A program made the translations under genes and the position numbers. Of a stretch of DNA of 64,000 nt, positions 33,320 to 41,942 are shown one piece after another (the first letter of the stretch is position 1; every line of letters begins with the position of its first letter). Below the pieces are notes generated by a model. The model did no database searches, had not been told where the DNA came from, and saw nothing but the letters and a program-made list of their open reading frames with translations. Origin of the DNA: Paracoccus versutus (GTDB taxonomy: Bacteria; Pseudomonadota; Alphaproteobacteria; Rhodobacterales; Rhodobacteraceae); contig NZ_JRKO01000009.1 in the NCBI RefSeq assembly GCF_000763885.1, positions 46,063 through 110,062 of the forward strand, in the 5' to 3' direction.

Positions 33320-33663
33320 CGATTGCGCAGCTTTTACAGGTCGTTCTGATCACCTTCACCATCGGGCTGTCGGGATTCTGCTTCATGCTGGCCCGCCGGC
33401 TGCGCAAGCTGAACGACCTGGAGACCGGCCTGGGCGGCGCCATCGCCGTCATGACCAGCGAGATCGGCCGGCTGGAGAAATCCATCCTGCTGGCCAAGGC
33501 CGAGGCCACCGCCGCCACCCAGGCCCTTGCCGACGAGATCGAGCGCGCCAAGCAGGAACGCGCCTTCTGGATGCTCCAGCAGAAATTCGCCGAGCCCGGC
33601 CCGCAGCGGCCGAACCGGCTGCAACGCCGCCGGCGGCGCGAGGGAGCGGTGGCCGATGCGTAA
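33316..33663 (+). CDS. Unknown flagellar-operon protein, DUF6468-like
   Basis: 115 residues: an N-terminal membrane helix (about 5-26), then a basic and helical region with MTSEIGRLEKSILLAKAEA, likely coiled coil, and an arginine-rich C-terminus (NRLQRRRRREG). It resembles small proteins found next to fliL in other alphaproteobacteria, which carry the DUF6468 label, but I am not certain. It overlaps fliL by ATGA and the motE gene by eight bases, which places it firmly in the motor operon. Possible role in stator or basal-body assembly. Confidence 0.7.
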   Translation: MTIAQLLQVVLITFTIGLSGFCFMLARRLRKLNDLETGLGGAIAVMTSEIGRLEKSILLAKAEATAATQALADEIERAKQERAFWMLQQKFAEPGPQRPNRLQRRRRREGAVADA

Positions 33664-34198
33664 GCCGGTCCTGTCGATCCTGGGCGGCGTGATGATCCTG
33701 GCCGCGGCCGGCCAGGCGGCGATGCTGATGGACGGGCTGTCGCGCCTGTCGGCCCATGCCGTGCCGTCCGAGCTGATGGCCGGCTGCACCGATGTCCCCG
33801 AAGCGGTGGCCTTGGCCGAGACGCTGCGCGAACGCGCCTTGCGCATCGACCGCTACATGCAGGACATCGAGCGTCGCAAGGCCGAGATCGCCTCGGCCGA
33901 AAGGCGGCTGACCGAGCGGCTTATCGAACTGCGCAAGATCAAGCAGCAGATCGCCCAGAACAACCGGGGCCAAAGCCAGGCGCAGACCGAGGACATCGCA
34001 CGGCTGATCGCGGTCTACGACCAGATGAAGCCGGAACAGGCGGCCATGGTCCTGTCGAACCTGCCGCCGGATTTCGCCGCGCAGATCCTGGCACGCGTCC
34101 AGCCGGAAACCGGCGCACGCATCATGGCCTCGGTCGAGCCGGGCCATGCCGCGGTCCTGACCTCATACATGGGCGCCCTTCGGGCCGCCGGGAAGTAG
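33656..34198 (+). CDS. motE: MotE-like motility chaperone
   Basis: 180 residues. A membrane or signal helix (about 6-24) is followed by a long coiled coil (about 60-110, with RKAEIASAERRLTERLIELR, shown here at its limit) and a C-terminal MgtE-N-like domain: YDQMKPEQAAMVLSNLP then FAAQILARVQPETGARIM. MotE in rhizobia is a periplasmic chaperone for MotC; here it sits immediately before motA. The ATG at 33656 is chosen because it opens on the hydrophobic helix; it overlaps the previous gene. Confidence 0.78.
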   Translation: MRKPVLSILGGVMILAAAGQAAMLMDGLSRLSAHAVPSELMAGCTDVPEAVALAETLRERALRIDRYMQDIERRKAEIASAERRLTERLIELRKIKQQIAQNNRGQSQAQTEDIARLIAVYDQMKPEQAAMVLSNLPPDFAAQILARVQPETGARIMASVEPGHAAVLTSYMGALRAAGK

Positions 34199-34206
34199 GT
34201 GAACAG

Positions 34207-35073
34207 ATGTTCGGCATGATCGGCATTGTCGTGACCTTCGCGATGGTCTTCGGCGGCTACCTCCTGGCCGGCGGAAAGCTGGGGGTCATCCTGCATTCGC
34301 TGCCCTTCGAGATGATGATGATCGGCGGGGCGGCGATCGGCTCGTTCCTGCTGTCCAACGAGACGGTGGTGATCAAGCAGGCGCTGGGCGGCATCGGCCG
34401 CTCGCTCAAGGGGCCGCGCTGGCACGAATCCGACGTGCAGGACGTGCTGTGCCTGCTGTTCCAGCTGCTGCGGATCGCCCGCGCCAGCCCGGTCGAGCTG
34501 GAAGAGCATATCGAGAACCCCGGCTCCTCGCCGATCTTCCAGGCCTATCCGCGGATCCTGGCCGACGAGCATGTGGTGACGCTGATCGCCGACACCCTGC
34601 GCTCGGCCAGCCTGAACTACGACGACCCCTATCAGGTCGAGGAGATGCTTTCGCAGCGCATCGGGCTGATGAACGAGGAAGCCATGCATGCGCCGCATGC
34701 GCTGCAGAACATGGCCGACGCCCTGCCGGCGCTGGGGATCGTCGCCGCCGTGCTGGGCGTGATCAAGACCATGAGCTCGATCGACCAGCCGCCCGAGGTG
34801 CTGGGCAAGATGATCGGCGGCGCCCTGGTCGGCACCTTCCTGGGCGTGTTCCTGGCCTATGGGCTCGTCGCGCCCTTCGCCCAGCGGCTTGGGGCGGTGA
34901 CCAAGCAGGACCAGGCCTTCTACGACGTGATCAAGTCGGTGCTGATCGCCGGGCTGCACCAGCATGCGACCAACCTTTGCGTCGAGGTGGGCCGGCAATC
35001 CGCGCCCGAACATGTCCGCCCCTCGTTCGGCGATGTCGAGAACGCGCTGCGCGAGCTGAAGAGGGCATCGTGA
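34207..35073 (+). CDS. motA: Flagellar stator protein MotA
   Basis: 288-residue proton-channel stator subunit with four membrane helices and a large cytoplasmic loop. It opens MFGMIGIVVTFAMVFGGYLL; the loop carries the charged residues that push FliG. The P-A-L-G motif at helix 3 is DALPALGIVAAVLGVIKTM, with the conserved proline, and helix 4 has the GTFLGVFLAYG segment. MotB is not adjacent. The end overlaps the next small gene (GTGA). Confidence 0.94.
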   Translation: MFGMIGIVVTFAMVFGGYLLAGGKLGVILHSLPFEMMMIGGAAIGSFLLSNETVVIKQALGGIGRSLKGPRWHESDVQDVLCLLFQLLRIARASPVELEEHIENPGSSPIFQAYPRILADEHVVTLIADTLRSASLNYDDPYQVEEMLSQRIGLMNEEAMHAPHALQNMADALPALGIVAAVLGVIKTMSSIDQPPEVLGKMIGGALVGTFLGVFLAYGLVAPFAQRLGAVTKQDQAFYDVIKSVLIAGLHQHATNLCVEVGRQSAPEHVRPSFGDVENALRELKRAS

Positions 35074-35351
35074 TCGCGGTGCTGATCCTGTCCGCGGCAC
35101 TTGCCGCCGGACCCGGCCCGGACGGGGCGCCGACCCGCGACGGCCTGATCCGCGAGGCGACCGACCGGCTGCTTTATGGCGAGCCGCTGCCGGCCGACAT
35201 GGGCGACAGGCTGATGCGGCTTTCGCCCGCGGACCGGATCGAAGTCCTGATCTTTCTCAGGCGCTCGGGCATGCTGGCCGGCCCGGCCTGGAGCATCGAG
35301 CGCCTGCTTGAACCCGCCAGACCCCCCAGCCCCCAAGGAGCCCAGGAATGA
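35070..35351 (+). CDS. Unknown small secreted protein between motA and flhA
   Basis: 93 residues from a GTG start overlapping the motA stop. The first ~14 residues (IAVLILSAALAAG) look like a short signal peptide; the rest is a compact helical stretch with LPADMGDRLMRLSPADRIEVLIFLRRSG and a proline-rich tail, of no family I recognise. It overlaps flhA by ATGA, so it is translated within the flagellar operon. A periplasmic motor or peptidoglycan-related helper is possible, but that is only an inference from position. Confidence 0.65.
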   Translation: MIAVLILSAALAAGPGPDGAPTRDGLIREATDRLLYGEPLPADMGDRLMRLSPADRIEVLIFLRRSGMLAGPAWSIERLLEPARPPSPQGAQE

Positions 35352-37429
35352 GCCTTGCCGAGACATCCGCAACCGGCTGGGCGGCGCGGCCGCTGATCAT
35401 CACCGGGGTTCTGCTGCTGATCGTGCTGTCCATGGTCATCCCCATGCCGGCGCGGCTGCTGGACCTGGGGATCGCGCTGTCCATCGCCAGCGCGACGCTG
35501 ATCCTGGTGATGGCCTCGCTGGTGGAAAAGCCCACCGATTTCCAGGCCTTCCCGGTCCTGCTGCTGGTCTCGCTGCTGATCCGGCTGTCGCTGAACATCT
35601 CGTCGACGCGGCTGATCCTGACCGACGGCCAGAACGGCACCGCCGCGGCGGGCCATGTCATCCAGGCCTTTGCGGAATTCGTCGCCGGCGGCTCGCTCCT
35701 GGTCGGGCTGACGGTGTTTGCCGTGATCACGGTGGTGAACTTCATGGTCATCACCAAGGGGTCGGGGCGCATGGCCGAGGTCTCGGCCCGCTTCGCGCTG
35801 GATTCGCTGCCCGGCAAGCAGCTGGCCATCGACGGCGACCTGAACTCGGGCGCCATCGACCATGACGAGGCCAAGCGCCGCCGCGCCCGCGAACAGCGCG
35901 AGATCAGCTTCTTCGGCTCGCTCGACGGCGCGTCGAAATTCGTCAAGGGCGACGCCATCGCCGGCCTGGTCATCACGCTGATCAACCTGTTCGTCGGCCT
36001 GGCCGCGGGCGTGCTTTTGCACGGCATGCCCCTGGGCGAGGCGATGAGCACCTATTCCAAGCTGACCATCGGCGACGGGCTGGTCAGCCAGATCCCGGCG
36101 CTGATCACCTCGATGGCGGCGGCGCTGCTGCTGTCGCGCGGCGGCGCGACCGAGACGACGGCGGACCTTCTGTCGCAGCAATTCCTCAGCAACTGGCAGG
36201 TGCCCTTCATCAGCGCGGTCGGGATGCTGGTCATCGGCATGGTGCCCGGCATGCCGACGCTGGTGTTCTTCGGCCTGGCGGCGGTGCTGGGCACGACGGC
36301 CTGGTTCATCCGCGCCCGCCAGGACAAGGCGGCCCCCAGGGCCGCGCCGGACGAGCCCCGGAACGCCGCACCTGCGCCGACCCGCATCGGCGACGTGCTG
36401 GACACCGACGAGATCTGCGCCGAGATCGGTGCGGGGCTGATCGTCAGCGCGCTGGACCCGGCGCGCGGGCTGGGCCAGCGCATCACCAACCTGCGGCTGC
36501 ATATCGCCCGCGCCTACGGGCTGATCCTGCCCGATGTCCGCATCACCGACGGCACCGGCTTCCAGGACGGCGAATATGTCATCCGGCTGCACGGCGTGGT
36601 GCGCGGCAAGGGCGTCCTGCGGCCGCAGGGCGTGCTGGCCTTGGGTGCGGAATCCACGCTCGAGGGGCTTGCGGGCGAAAGCGTGCGCGAGCCGGTCTAC
36701 GACAGCGCCGCGCGCTGGATCGCCCCGGAATGGCAGGACGAGGCGGCGATCGCCGGCGCCACCGTCGTCACCCCGATGGAGGTTCTGTCCACGCATTTGA
36801 TGGAGGTGGTCAAGACCAACCTGCCCGCGCTTCTGACCCTGTCCTCGATGCAACGCATGATCCGCGAGCTGTGCGGCGTTTCGGACGAGCATCGCGCCCA
36901 GGTCAACCAGCGCTTCTTCGACAGCATGGTGCCCGACAAGGTGTCGCCCGAGATGCTGCTGGCCGTGCTGCGCGGCCTGCTGGAGGAACGCATCTCGATC
37001 CGCAACCTGGTTCTCATCACCGACGCGGTTCACGAATCGCGCAATGCCGCCTCGCCCGAGGCCGTCTATGAACAGGTGCGCAAGCGCCTGCGCGGCCAGA
37101 TCACCGAACAGTTCCTGGATCAGGACGGCTATCTGGGGTTGCTGCAGCTGCATCCGCAATGGGAGGCCGAGATCGCCCGCGGCGAGGCCGAGGGCGCCAG
37201 GGCCGGGGCCAGTGCCGTCCCGCAGATCCAGAAACGCCTGGCCGAGGCCGTCCAGGCCACCCTGGCCGGCCTGTCCCCCGGACTGGAGGTGGTGCTTGCG
37301 GTGCCCGATCACCGCAGGCGCCTGGTGCGGATGATGCTGTCCTCGGCCGGGATCGCGACGCCGGTGCTGGGGCTGGACGAGATCGACCCCGCCGCGCAGA
37401 TCCGGCTGCGCGGCACGGTGGCGCCATGA
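35348..37429 (+). CDS. flhA: Flagellar export gate protein FlhA
   Basis: 693-residue export-gate protein (E. coli 692). The N-terminal ~330 residues hold eight membrane helices, including the highly conserved FQAFPVLLLVSLLIRLSLN region; the charged FHIPEP-like cytoplasmic loop includes LPGKQLAIDGDLNSG and DEAKRRRAREQREISFFG. The C-terminal ~350 residues form the nonameric ring that receives chaperone-substrate complexes. Start and stop both overlap neighbours by ATGA. Confidence 0.97.
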   Translation: MSLAETSATGWAARPLIITGVLLLIVLSMVIPMPARLLDLGIALSIASATLILVMASLVEKPTDFQAFPVLLLVSLLIRLSLNISSTRLILTDGQNGTAAAGHVIQAFAEFVAGGSLLVGLTVFAVITVVNFMVITKGSGRMAEVSARFALDSLPGKQLAIDGDLNSGAIDHDEAKRRRAREQREISFFGSLDGASKFVKGDAIAGLVITLINLFVGLAAGVLLHGMPLGEAMSTYSKLTIGDGLVSQIPALITSMAAALLLSRGGATETTADLLSQQFLSNWQVPFISAVGMLVIGMVPGMPTLVFFGLAAVLGTTAWFIRARQDKAAPRAAPDEPRNAAPAPTRIGDVLDTDEICAEIGAGLIVSALDPARGLGQRITNLRLHIARAYGLILPDVRITDGTGFQDGEYVIRLHGVVRGKGVLRPQGVLALGAESTLEGLAGESVREPVYDSAARWIAPEWQDEAAIAGATVVTPMEVLSTHLMEVVKTNLPALLTLSSMQRMIRELCGVSDEHRAQVNQRFFDSMVPDKVSPEMLLAVLRGLLEERISIRNLVLITDAVHESRNAASPEAVYEQVRKRLRGQITEQFLDQDGYLGLLQLHPQWEAEIARGEAEGARAGASAVPQIQKRLAEAVQATLAGLSPGLEVVLAVPDHRRRLVRMMLSSAGIATPVLGLDEIDPAAQIRLRGTVAP

Positions 37430-38184
37430 CGCAATTCCTGGCCGATCCGCGCCTGGCGGCCATGCTGGCCACGCTGATGCTGACCTATTGCCGGGTGCAG
37501 GCCTGTTTCGCGATGCTGCCGGTCTTTTCCGAACGCGCCCTGCCGGTGCGGGTGCGCGCCGCGCTGGCCATGGCGGTCACGCCCCTGCTGGCGGAAGGCG
37601 CGCAGCCCCTTGGGGACATCGGCAGCCTGCTGCACCTGGCCGCCCTGGCCGGGGCCGAGATCCTGACCGGGCTGGTTCTGGGCGGGCTGGTGCGGCTCTT
37701 CGCGATGGCGCTGGACATCGCGGCGACGGCCATGGCCGCGACCGCATCGCTGTCGCAGCTGATCGGCGCCGCCAACGAATATTCCCCGCATCCGATCGGC
37801 AACCTGATGCACCTGGCGGGCCTCGCCCTGCTGATGGCCCTGGGCTTTCCGATCCTCGCCTTCGACCTGTTGCGCGAAAGCCTGGTGCTGCGGCCCTTGG
37901 GCGACTGGCCGCAGGTCTCCGAGGTGCTGTCCAGCGCCGTCGCGCTTGTCGGGCAGGGCTTCGTCCTGGCCATGCTGCTGGCGGCGCCCTTCATCCTGGG
38001 CGGGTTCCTGTTCCAGGTGCTGTCGGGCATGATCAGCAAGGTCATGCCCACGCTGCCGGTCGTCTTCATCGTCGCCCCCGGCGCGATCCTGCTGGCCTTG
38101 CTGGCGCTGGTCGTGCTGGCACCCTCGATCCTGTCGGTCTGGGCCGATGCGGTCCTCGGCAAGATGGGAACGCTGCTGCGATGA
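37426..38184 (+). CDS. fliR: Flagellar export gate protein FliR
   Basis: 252-residue integral membrane protein with about six helices. FliR-type features are the early RVQACFAMLPVFSERALPVRVR and the central LGGLVRLFAMALDIAATAMA and QLIGAANEY segments, with the last helices after LSGMISKVMPTLPVVFI. It assembles with FliP and FliQ into the export gate and with FlhB around it. It overlaps flhA and flhB by ATGA. Confidence 0.94.
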   Translation: MTQFLADPRLAAMLATLMLTYCRVQACFAMLPVFSERALPVRVRAALAMAVTPLLAEGAQPLGDIGSLLHLAALAGAEILTGLVLGGLVRLFAMALDIAATAMAATASLSQLIGAANEYSPHPIGNLMHLAGLALLMALGFPILAFDLLRESLVLRPLGDWPQVSEVLSSAVALVGQGFVLAMLLAAPFILGGFLFQVLSGMISKVMPTLPVVFIVAPGAILLALLALVVLAPSILSVWADAVLGKMGTLLR

Positions 38185-39287
38185 GCCAGGAAAGCAGCGA
38201 CGACAAGCAATTCGACGCCTCGGAAAGCAAGCTGCGCAAGGCGCGGCAGGAAGGCGACGTCCCCCGCTCGGCCGAACTGCAATCGGCGCTGATGTATCTG
38301 GGCTTCTGGTTCGCGGCGCTGTTTGCCAGCGCCTGGGCCGCGCCGGCATGGATCGGCATGGCCGCGCGCGCGCTTGGCGGCGAGCCCTGGCCCGACGGCG
38401 AGGGCCGCGCCGTCACCGACCTGGCCCGCGCCCTTGCGGGACAGGCGGGGCTGGCGACCCTGGCCGGCGTGGCGATCATCGCCCTGCCGATCCTGCTGGG
38501 CATGGTGGCGCAGCACTCGGTCGTGCTGACGCCCAAGAAGCTGCTGCCCGATTTCAAGCGCATCAACCCGGTCAAGAACGCCGCGCAGAAATTCGGCAAG
38601 AGCGGGCTGGTCGCCTTTGCCATCTCGCTGGGAAAGGCGCTGCTGGTCGGGGTGGGCGGCTGGTTCCTTTACGCCTCGCTTCTGTCCTGGCTGATGGCCT
38701 CGGGCGCCATGCAGGATCTGCAATGGGTCGAGGGGCTGGGCCTGATCCTGCGCCGGGCGGTGCTGCTGGCGCTGGGGATCGGCGCGGTCTTCGCCGTCAT
38801 CGACCTGATCTGGAAGCGCCTGGAATACCTCAAGCGGCACCGCATGTCCCGCCAGGAGATGCAGGACGAGCACAAGGAGAACGAGGGCGACCCCCACCTG
38901 AAGGCCGCGCGGCGGCAAAAGGGCGTGGACATCGTGCTCAGCACCATGCTGGCCGATGTCGAAAAGGCCGATGTGATCATCGTCAACCCGACGCATTTCG
39001 CCGTGGCGCTGGAATGGAAGCGCGGCAGCGGCCGGGCGCCGGTCTGCCTGGCGAAAGGGGTGGACGAGGTCGCCCGCCGCATCCGCGAGCGCGCGCAAGA
39101 ACACCAGGTGCCGATCTGGTCGGATCCGCCCTGCGCCCGCGCGCTGCATGCCACGGTCGAGATCGGGCACGAGATCAGGCCCGAGCATTTCGCCCCGGTC
39201 GCCGCCGCGATCCGCTTTGCCGAGGCCATGCGCAAGAAGGCGCGCGAGGGCTGGGGCGGCGCCCCCCGCCGCAGGGAGGAAGCATGA
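38181..39287 (+). CDS. flhB: Flagellar export switch protein FlhB
   Basis: 368-residue protein with four membrane helices and a cytoplasmic domain. The autocleavage motif NPTH is at N269-P270, the same number as in Salmonella FlhB. Cleavage there switches export from hook to filament. The N-terminus has the usual TEKAT-like charged start (DASESKLRKARQEGDVPRS). The C-terminal tail is extended and Arg-rich (GWGGAPRRREEA). Confidence 0.96.
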   Translation: MSQESSDDKQFDASESKLRKARQEGDVPRSAELQSALMYLGFWFAALFASAWAAPAWIGMAARALGGEPWPDGEGRAVTDLARALAGQAGLATLAGVAIIALPILLGMVAQHSVVLTPKKLLPDFKRINPVKNAAQKFGKSGLVAFAISLGKALLVGVGGWFLYASLLSWLMASGAMQDLQWVEGLGLILRRAVLLALGIGAVFAVIDLIWKRLEYLKRHRMSRQEMQDEHKENEGDPHLKAARRQKGVDIVLSTMLADVEKADVIIVNPTHFAVALEWKRGSGRAPVCLAKGVDEVARRIRERAQEHQVPIWSDPPCARALHATVEIGHEIRPEHFAPVAAAIRFAEAMRKKAREGWGGAPRRREEA

Positions 39288-39670
39288 GACAGGACCGCGA
39301 CGCGCTGGCCGGGCTGGAGCGGATCGCCCGGCTCAAGGCGGATATGGAGATGCGCCGCCTGGCCGCCTTTCGCGCCCATGTCGAGGCGACGCGCCATCGG
39401 ATCGGCCAACTGGAGACCGAGCTTCAGGCGATCTATCGCGCGGACCAGCCGTTTTCCGTGGCCGAGGCGCGGCTGACCAACGCGCTGGCCGGAGAACGCA
39501 GCCGGGCGCTGCTGGCCGCCGAGGAAGAACTGGCCCGGATCCTGCCCGGCTATGAGCGGGCCCGGCAGGCGGCCGCGCGCGAATTCGGCCGCGGCGAGGC
39601 CGTGCAGGCGCTGCGAAAGGATCTGGTTGCGCAGGCGCGGCGCGACAGGGCGCGGCGGGGCGGCGGATGA
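39284..39670 (+). CDS. FliJ-like coiled-coil protein
   Basis: 128-residue, almost entirely helical protein rich in Arg, Ala and Glu. Segments such as MRRLAAFRAHVEATRHRIGQ and the late QALRKDLVAQARRDRARRG resemble FliJ, the central stalk of the FliI ATPase. FliJ similarity is always low, so identity depends on position at the end of the export operon and on the overlap with flhB (ATGA). It is the last gene of the rightward operon. Confidence 0.6.
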   Translation: MRQDRDALAGLERIARLKADMEMRRLAAFRAHVEATRHRIGQLETELQAIYRADQPFSVAEARLTNALAGERSRALLAAEEELARILPGYERARQAAAREFGRGEAVQALRKDLVAQARRDRARRGGG

Positions 39671-40220
39671 CGGCGCGGGCCTGCGACAAAACGCCGCTAG
39701 CCCGGCAAGCCGGAGGGCAGATGCCTGCCCGGACCGACAGGCCGGCACCGCCGCAGGCAAGCGCGTGCCAGTCGGTCCATTCCCGGCCGGTCAGGCGTCC
39801 TGCCCTACCCGACGGCCGGCCTGGCCGGGGCGGCGACCGTGGCCGATCCAGGAGCCCCGCGCAGGCGAATCATGCCAAGCGGGCGTGGCGCCTGCGAATT
39901 TTTTTCGCGCCCGCGGCCTTCCCATCCGGCCGGCGCGGGGCGATGCGGGTCGGCAAAATGCGCCGCTTCTTCAGGTTTTTGCCATCCGCGTCACAAGGCC
40001 GCCCCGGCAAAGACGATTCGCTATTGATCCAACGGAGATGCTGGGCCAATCAGGAAACAACTTTTAGACATATTGTACTTCACCGCGCAGAACCTTTGCA
40101 ACGAATCCGGTTTGCCCTTATGGAACGGGAAGGCTCGATTTGCGTCGGCGTTACGGTGTCTGAGTTCCGTTCTGCGGGACACGCAGGGCAGGTTAAGGAG
40201 TAATGAGGGGGTTCTAGCGG
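39671..40220. other. Intergenic region between the flagellar operon and a TetR gene
   Basis: A 550-base gap. It holds a T7-tailed hairpin (39879-39905), a competing upstream arm (39861-39867), and an AT-richer stretch at about 40020-40080 that could contain the promoter of the TetR gene. I find no protein frame with coding-like bias. Confidence 0.6.
39861..39905 (+). terminator. Terminator-like hairpin with a competing upstream arm
   Basis: GCGGGCG (39879-39885) pairs with CGCCTGC (39889-39895), followed by GAA and seven T residues. GCAGGCG at 39861-39867 is a perfect alternative partner for the same right arm. It ends rightward transcription about 210 bases after the fliJ-like stop, or it belongs to a small RNA. 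Confidence 0.55.
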
Positions 40221-40865
40221 ATGCCTAAGGCTCTTCCGGTAACGCGTGGTCGCAAATTCTTGCAGGTGCTGGAGGGCGCCCGGACCATTTTTCTGCGCGA
40301 CGGCTTCGAGGGGGCGAGTGTCGATGACATCGCCCGCGAGGCAGCAGTGTCCAAGGCGACGCTCTACAGCTATTTTCCCGACAAGCGCGTCATGTTCATG
40401 GAGGTTTTCCGCAACGAGCTTGCCCGCGAGGCGGCCGATGCCAGCGCCCTGATCGAGGTCGAACTGCCGGTCGAGCAGGTGCTGCCCTTCATCGTCCAGA
40501 TCATCTCGGCGCATATGATCTCGGAATTCGGGCTGCGGATCTTCCGGGTCAGCGTGGGCGAGGCCGAGCGCTTCCCCTCGCTCGCGCAGGAATATTACGA
40601 GTCGGGGCCGGCGCTGCTGCGCCAGCAGCTGATCGGCTATCTGGAGCGCTGCATCGAACGCGGCGAATTGCGCATTCCCGACCTGGAACTGGCCGCCGAC
40701 CAGCTTATCGAGCTGGCCGGGGTCACGATCCACGACCGCGCCCTGTTCCTGGGACCGCAATCGGTGGACAAGGAGCTTCTGCGCAAGGTGAACCGCAGCG
40801 CGGTGGCCATGTTCCTGTCCTGTTACGGCAACGGCCGGAACGCGCTGGCCGAGGCGGCCGAATAG
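40221..40865 (+). CDS. TetR family transcriptional regulator
   Basis: 214 residues. The N-terminal helix-turn-helix is typical of TetR: ARTIFLRDGFEGASVDDIAREAAVSKATLYSYFPDKRVMFMEV in outline, with the usual ATLYSYFPDK recognition helix. The C-terminal ligand domain is helical and unassigned. The target and ligand are unknown: the flanking genes are small lipoproteins and the distant flagellar operon. The ATG is preceded by GAGGGGG; a stronger AAGGAG at 40195 precedes a four-codon frame and probably serves the same mRNA. Confidence 0.88.
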   Translation: MPKALPVTRGRKFLQVLEGARTIFLRDGFEGASVDDIAREAAVSKATLYSYFPDKRVMFMEVFRNELAREAADASALIEVELPVEQVLPFIVQIISAHMISEFGLRIFRVSVGEAERFPSLAQEYYESGPALLRQQLIGYLERCIERGELRIPDLELAADQLIELAGVTIHDRALFLGPQSVDKELLRKVNRSAVAMFLSCYGNGRNALAEAAE

Positions 40866-40985
40866 GCCGCCGCACCCGCGGTTTCGCAGCAACGCCGTGC
40901 CGCAATCGTCAAGGCGCCGCTTCTCATTCCGACGCCGCGCCCTTATGCTGCCGCGCCAGAAATTCCCTTACTGGATGATTGCCCG

Positions 40986-41324
40986 ATGACCCGAGCCCTG
41001 ATCGCGCTTCTTGCCCTTGCCCCCCTGGCCGCCTGCGCCCCGGCCTATGCGCCGGCGCCCGAGCCGGTTCCGGCCGTCGCGCCGCTGCCGCCCGTGCCGG
41101 TGGCCGGCGTCAGCGGGCTGGAATCGCGCGAACCCGACGCCTGCCATGCCAAGAACTATGTCTCGGCCCTGGGCCAGCCCGGCAGCATCATCCCGACCCT
41201 GGGCGTGACCCGCGATTATCGCGTCGTCGAATATCGCGGCATCGAACCGCAGGAATACGATCCGCTGCGCATCGTCTTCCGGCTGGATGCCGCAGGCAAT
41301 ATCTACAATATCGATTGCGGCTGA
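40986..41324 (+). CDS. I78-family peptidase inhibitor-like lipoprotein (first of two)
   Basis: 112-residue predicted lipoprotein with lipobox LAAC (Cys about 17), a proline/alanine-rich spacer, and a globular part: DACHAKNYVSALGQPGSII ... LRIVFRLDAAGNIYNIDCG. The Cys pair, the LGQPG segment and the DAAGNIYNIDCG end match the I78 inhibitor family (PF11720), which blocks serine proteases such as elastase or subtilisin. It is followed after two bases by a second, shorter member. Probably held at a membrane to protect the cell against its own or outside proteases. Confidence 0.72.
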   Translation: MTRALIALLALAPLAACAPAYAPAPEPVPAVAPLPPVPVAGVSGLESREPDACHAKNYVSALGQPGSIIPTLGVTRDYRVVEYRGIEPQEYDPLRIVFRLDAAGNIYNIDCG

Positions 41325-41326
41325 CG

Positions 41327-41614
41327 ATGCGGGGGATCGGGCGTTTCCTGCTGCTGGCGCCGCTTTGTGCGCTGGCAGCCTGTGCCGAGGCCCCGCCCCC
41401 GGCGCAGCCGCCGGCGCCGCAGGCCGACAGCTGCAACGCGGCGCCGTTCCGGGGCCTGGTCGGCCAGCCGCGCGCGGTGCTGGACAGGATGATCCTGCCC
41501 GCCGGCACCCGCATCATCGGCCCGCGCGATGCGGTGACGATGGATTACCGCGCCGACCGGATGAATTTCGAGATCGGCGAGAACGGCCGGATCGCCAAGA
41601 TCGGCTGTTATTGA
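41327..41614 (+). CDS. I78-family peptidase inhibitor-like lipoprotein (second of two)
   Basis: 95 residues with lipobox AAC (Cys about 19), a proline-rich spacer, and a globular part: SCNAAPFRGLVGQPRAVLD ... FEIGENGRIAKIGCY. It keeps the Cys pair, VGQP, the PGxRI-like GTRIIGP and the GRIAKIGC end of the I78 family. It is more compact than its upstream neighbour and matches the family better. Start ATG lies two bases after the upstream stop, so the two are co-translated; they look like an old duplication. Confidence 0.75.
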   Translation: MRGIGRFLLLAPLCALAACAEAPPPAQPPAPQADSCNAAPFRGLVGQPRAVLDRMILPAGTRIIGPRDAVTMDYRADRMNFEIGENGRIAKIGCY

Positions 41615-41942
41615 CACGCATGGCTGTGGCGGGCGGAACCGCCGCGCCCCCATGCGACGCGCTTGCGGCATGACGAAGTCCTGGGCCCCAGGGGCCTTTG
41701 GGTCGGAAGAACGCCGCATTCCCTGGCGGCCGGTTCCACCGGGCCGCGCCTTTCGCGATATGCGCTACGATATGGGGCCGGCCAGCCCGGTTGCGCCGCG
41801 CCGGGCTGGACCCCATGCGCGGCCGATCCGGCGAGGGCCTTGCCTTGCCGCGCGCCATGCCAGGATCGCGGCTATGGACCGGTCGGGGCGGATGCTCTAG
41901 ACATTTCCGGGGCAAGCAGGCGGCCCAAGGAGGAGCTGGGAA
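41615..41942. other. Intergenic region upstream of the LacI gene
   Basis: A 328-base gap. The clear feature is a perfect 9-bp inverted repeat, CCAGCCCGG / CCGGGCTGG (41782-41790 with 41801-41809), about 130 bases before the LacI start. It could end the lipoprotein transcript or regulate lacI-kynU. Confidence 0.55.

Noticed and set aside
39667..40203. A 178-codon frame across the flagellar-TetR gap
   Set aside because: Its composition (Cys/Arg/Ser-rich) and lack of a ribosome site suggest noncoding DNA; only its last 27 codons are even marginal.
40120..40203. A 27-codon ORF just before the TetR gene
   Set aside because: No ribosome-binding site and no coding bias; the AAGGAG nearby more likely belongs to the TetR message.
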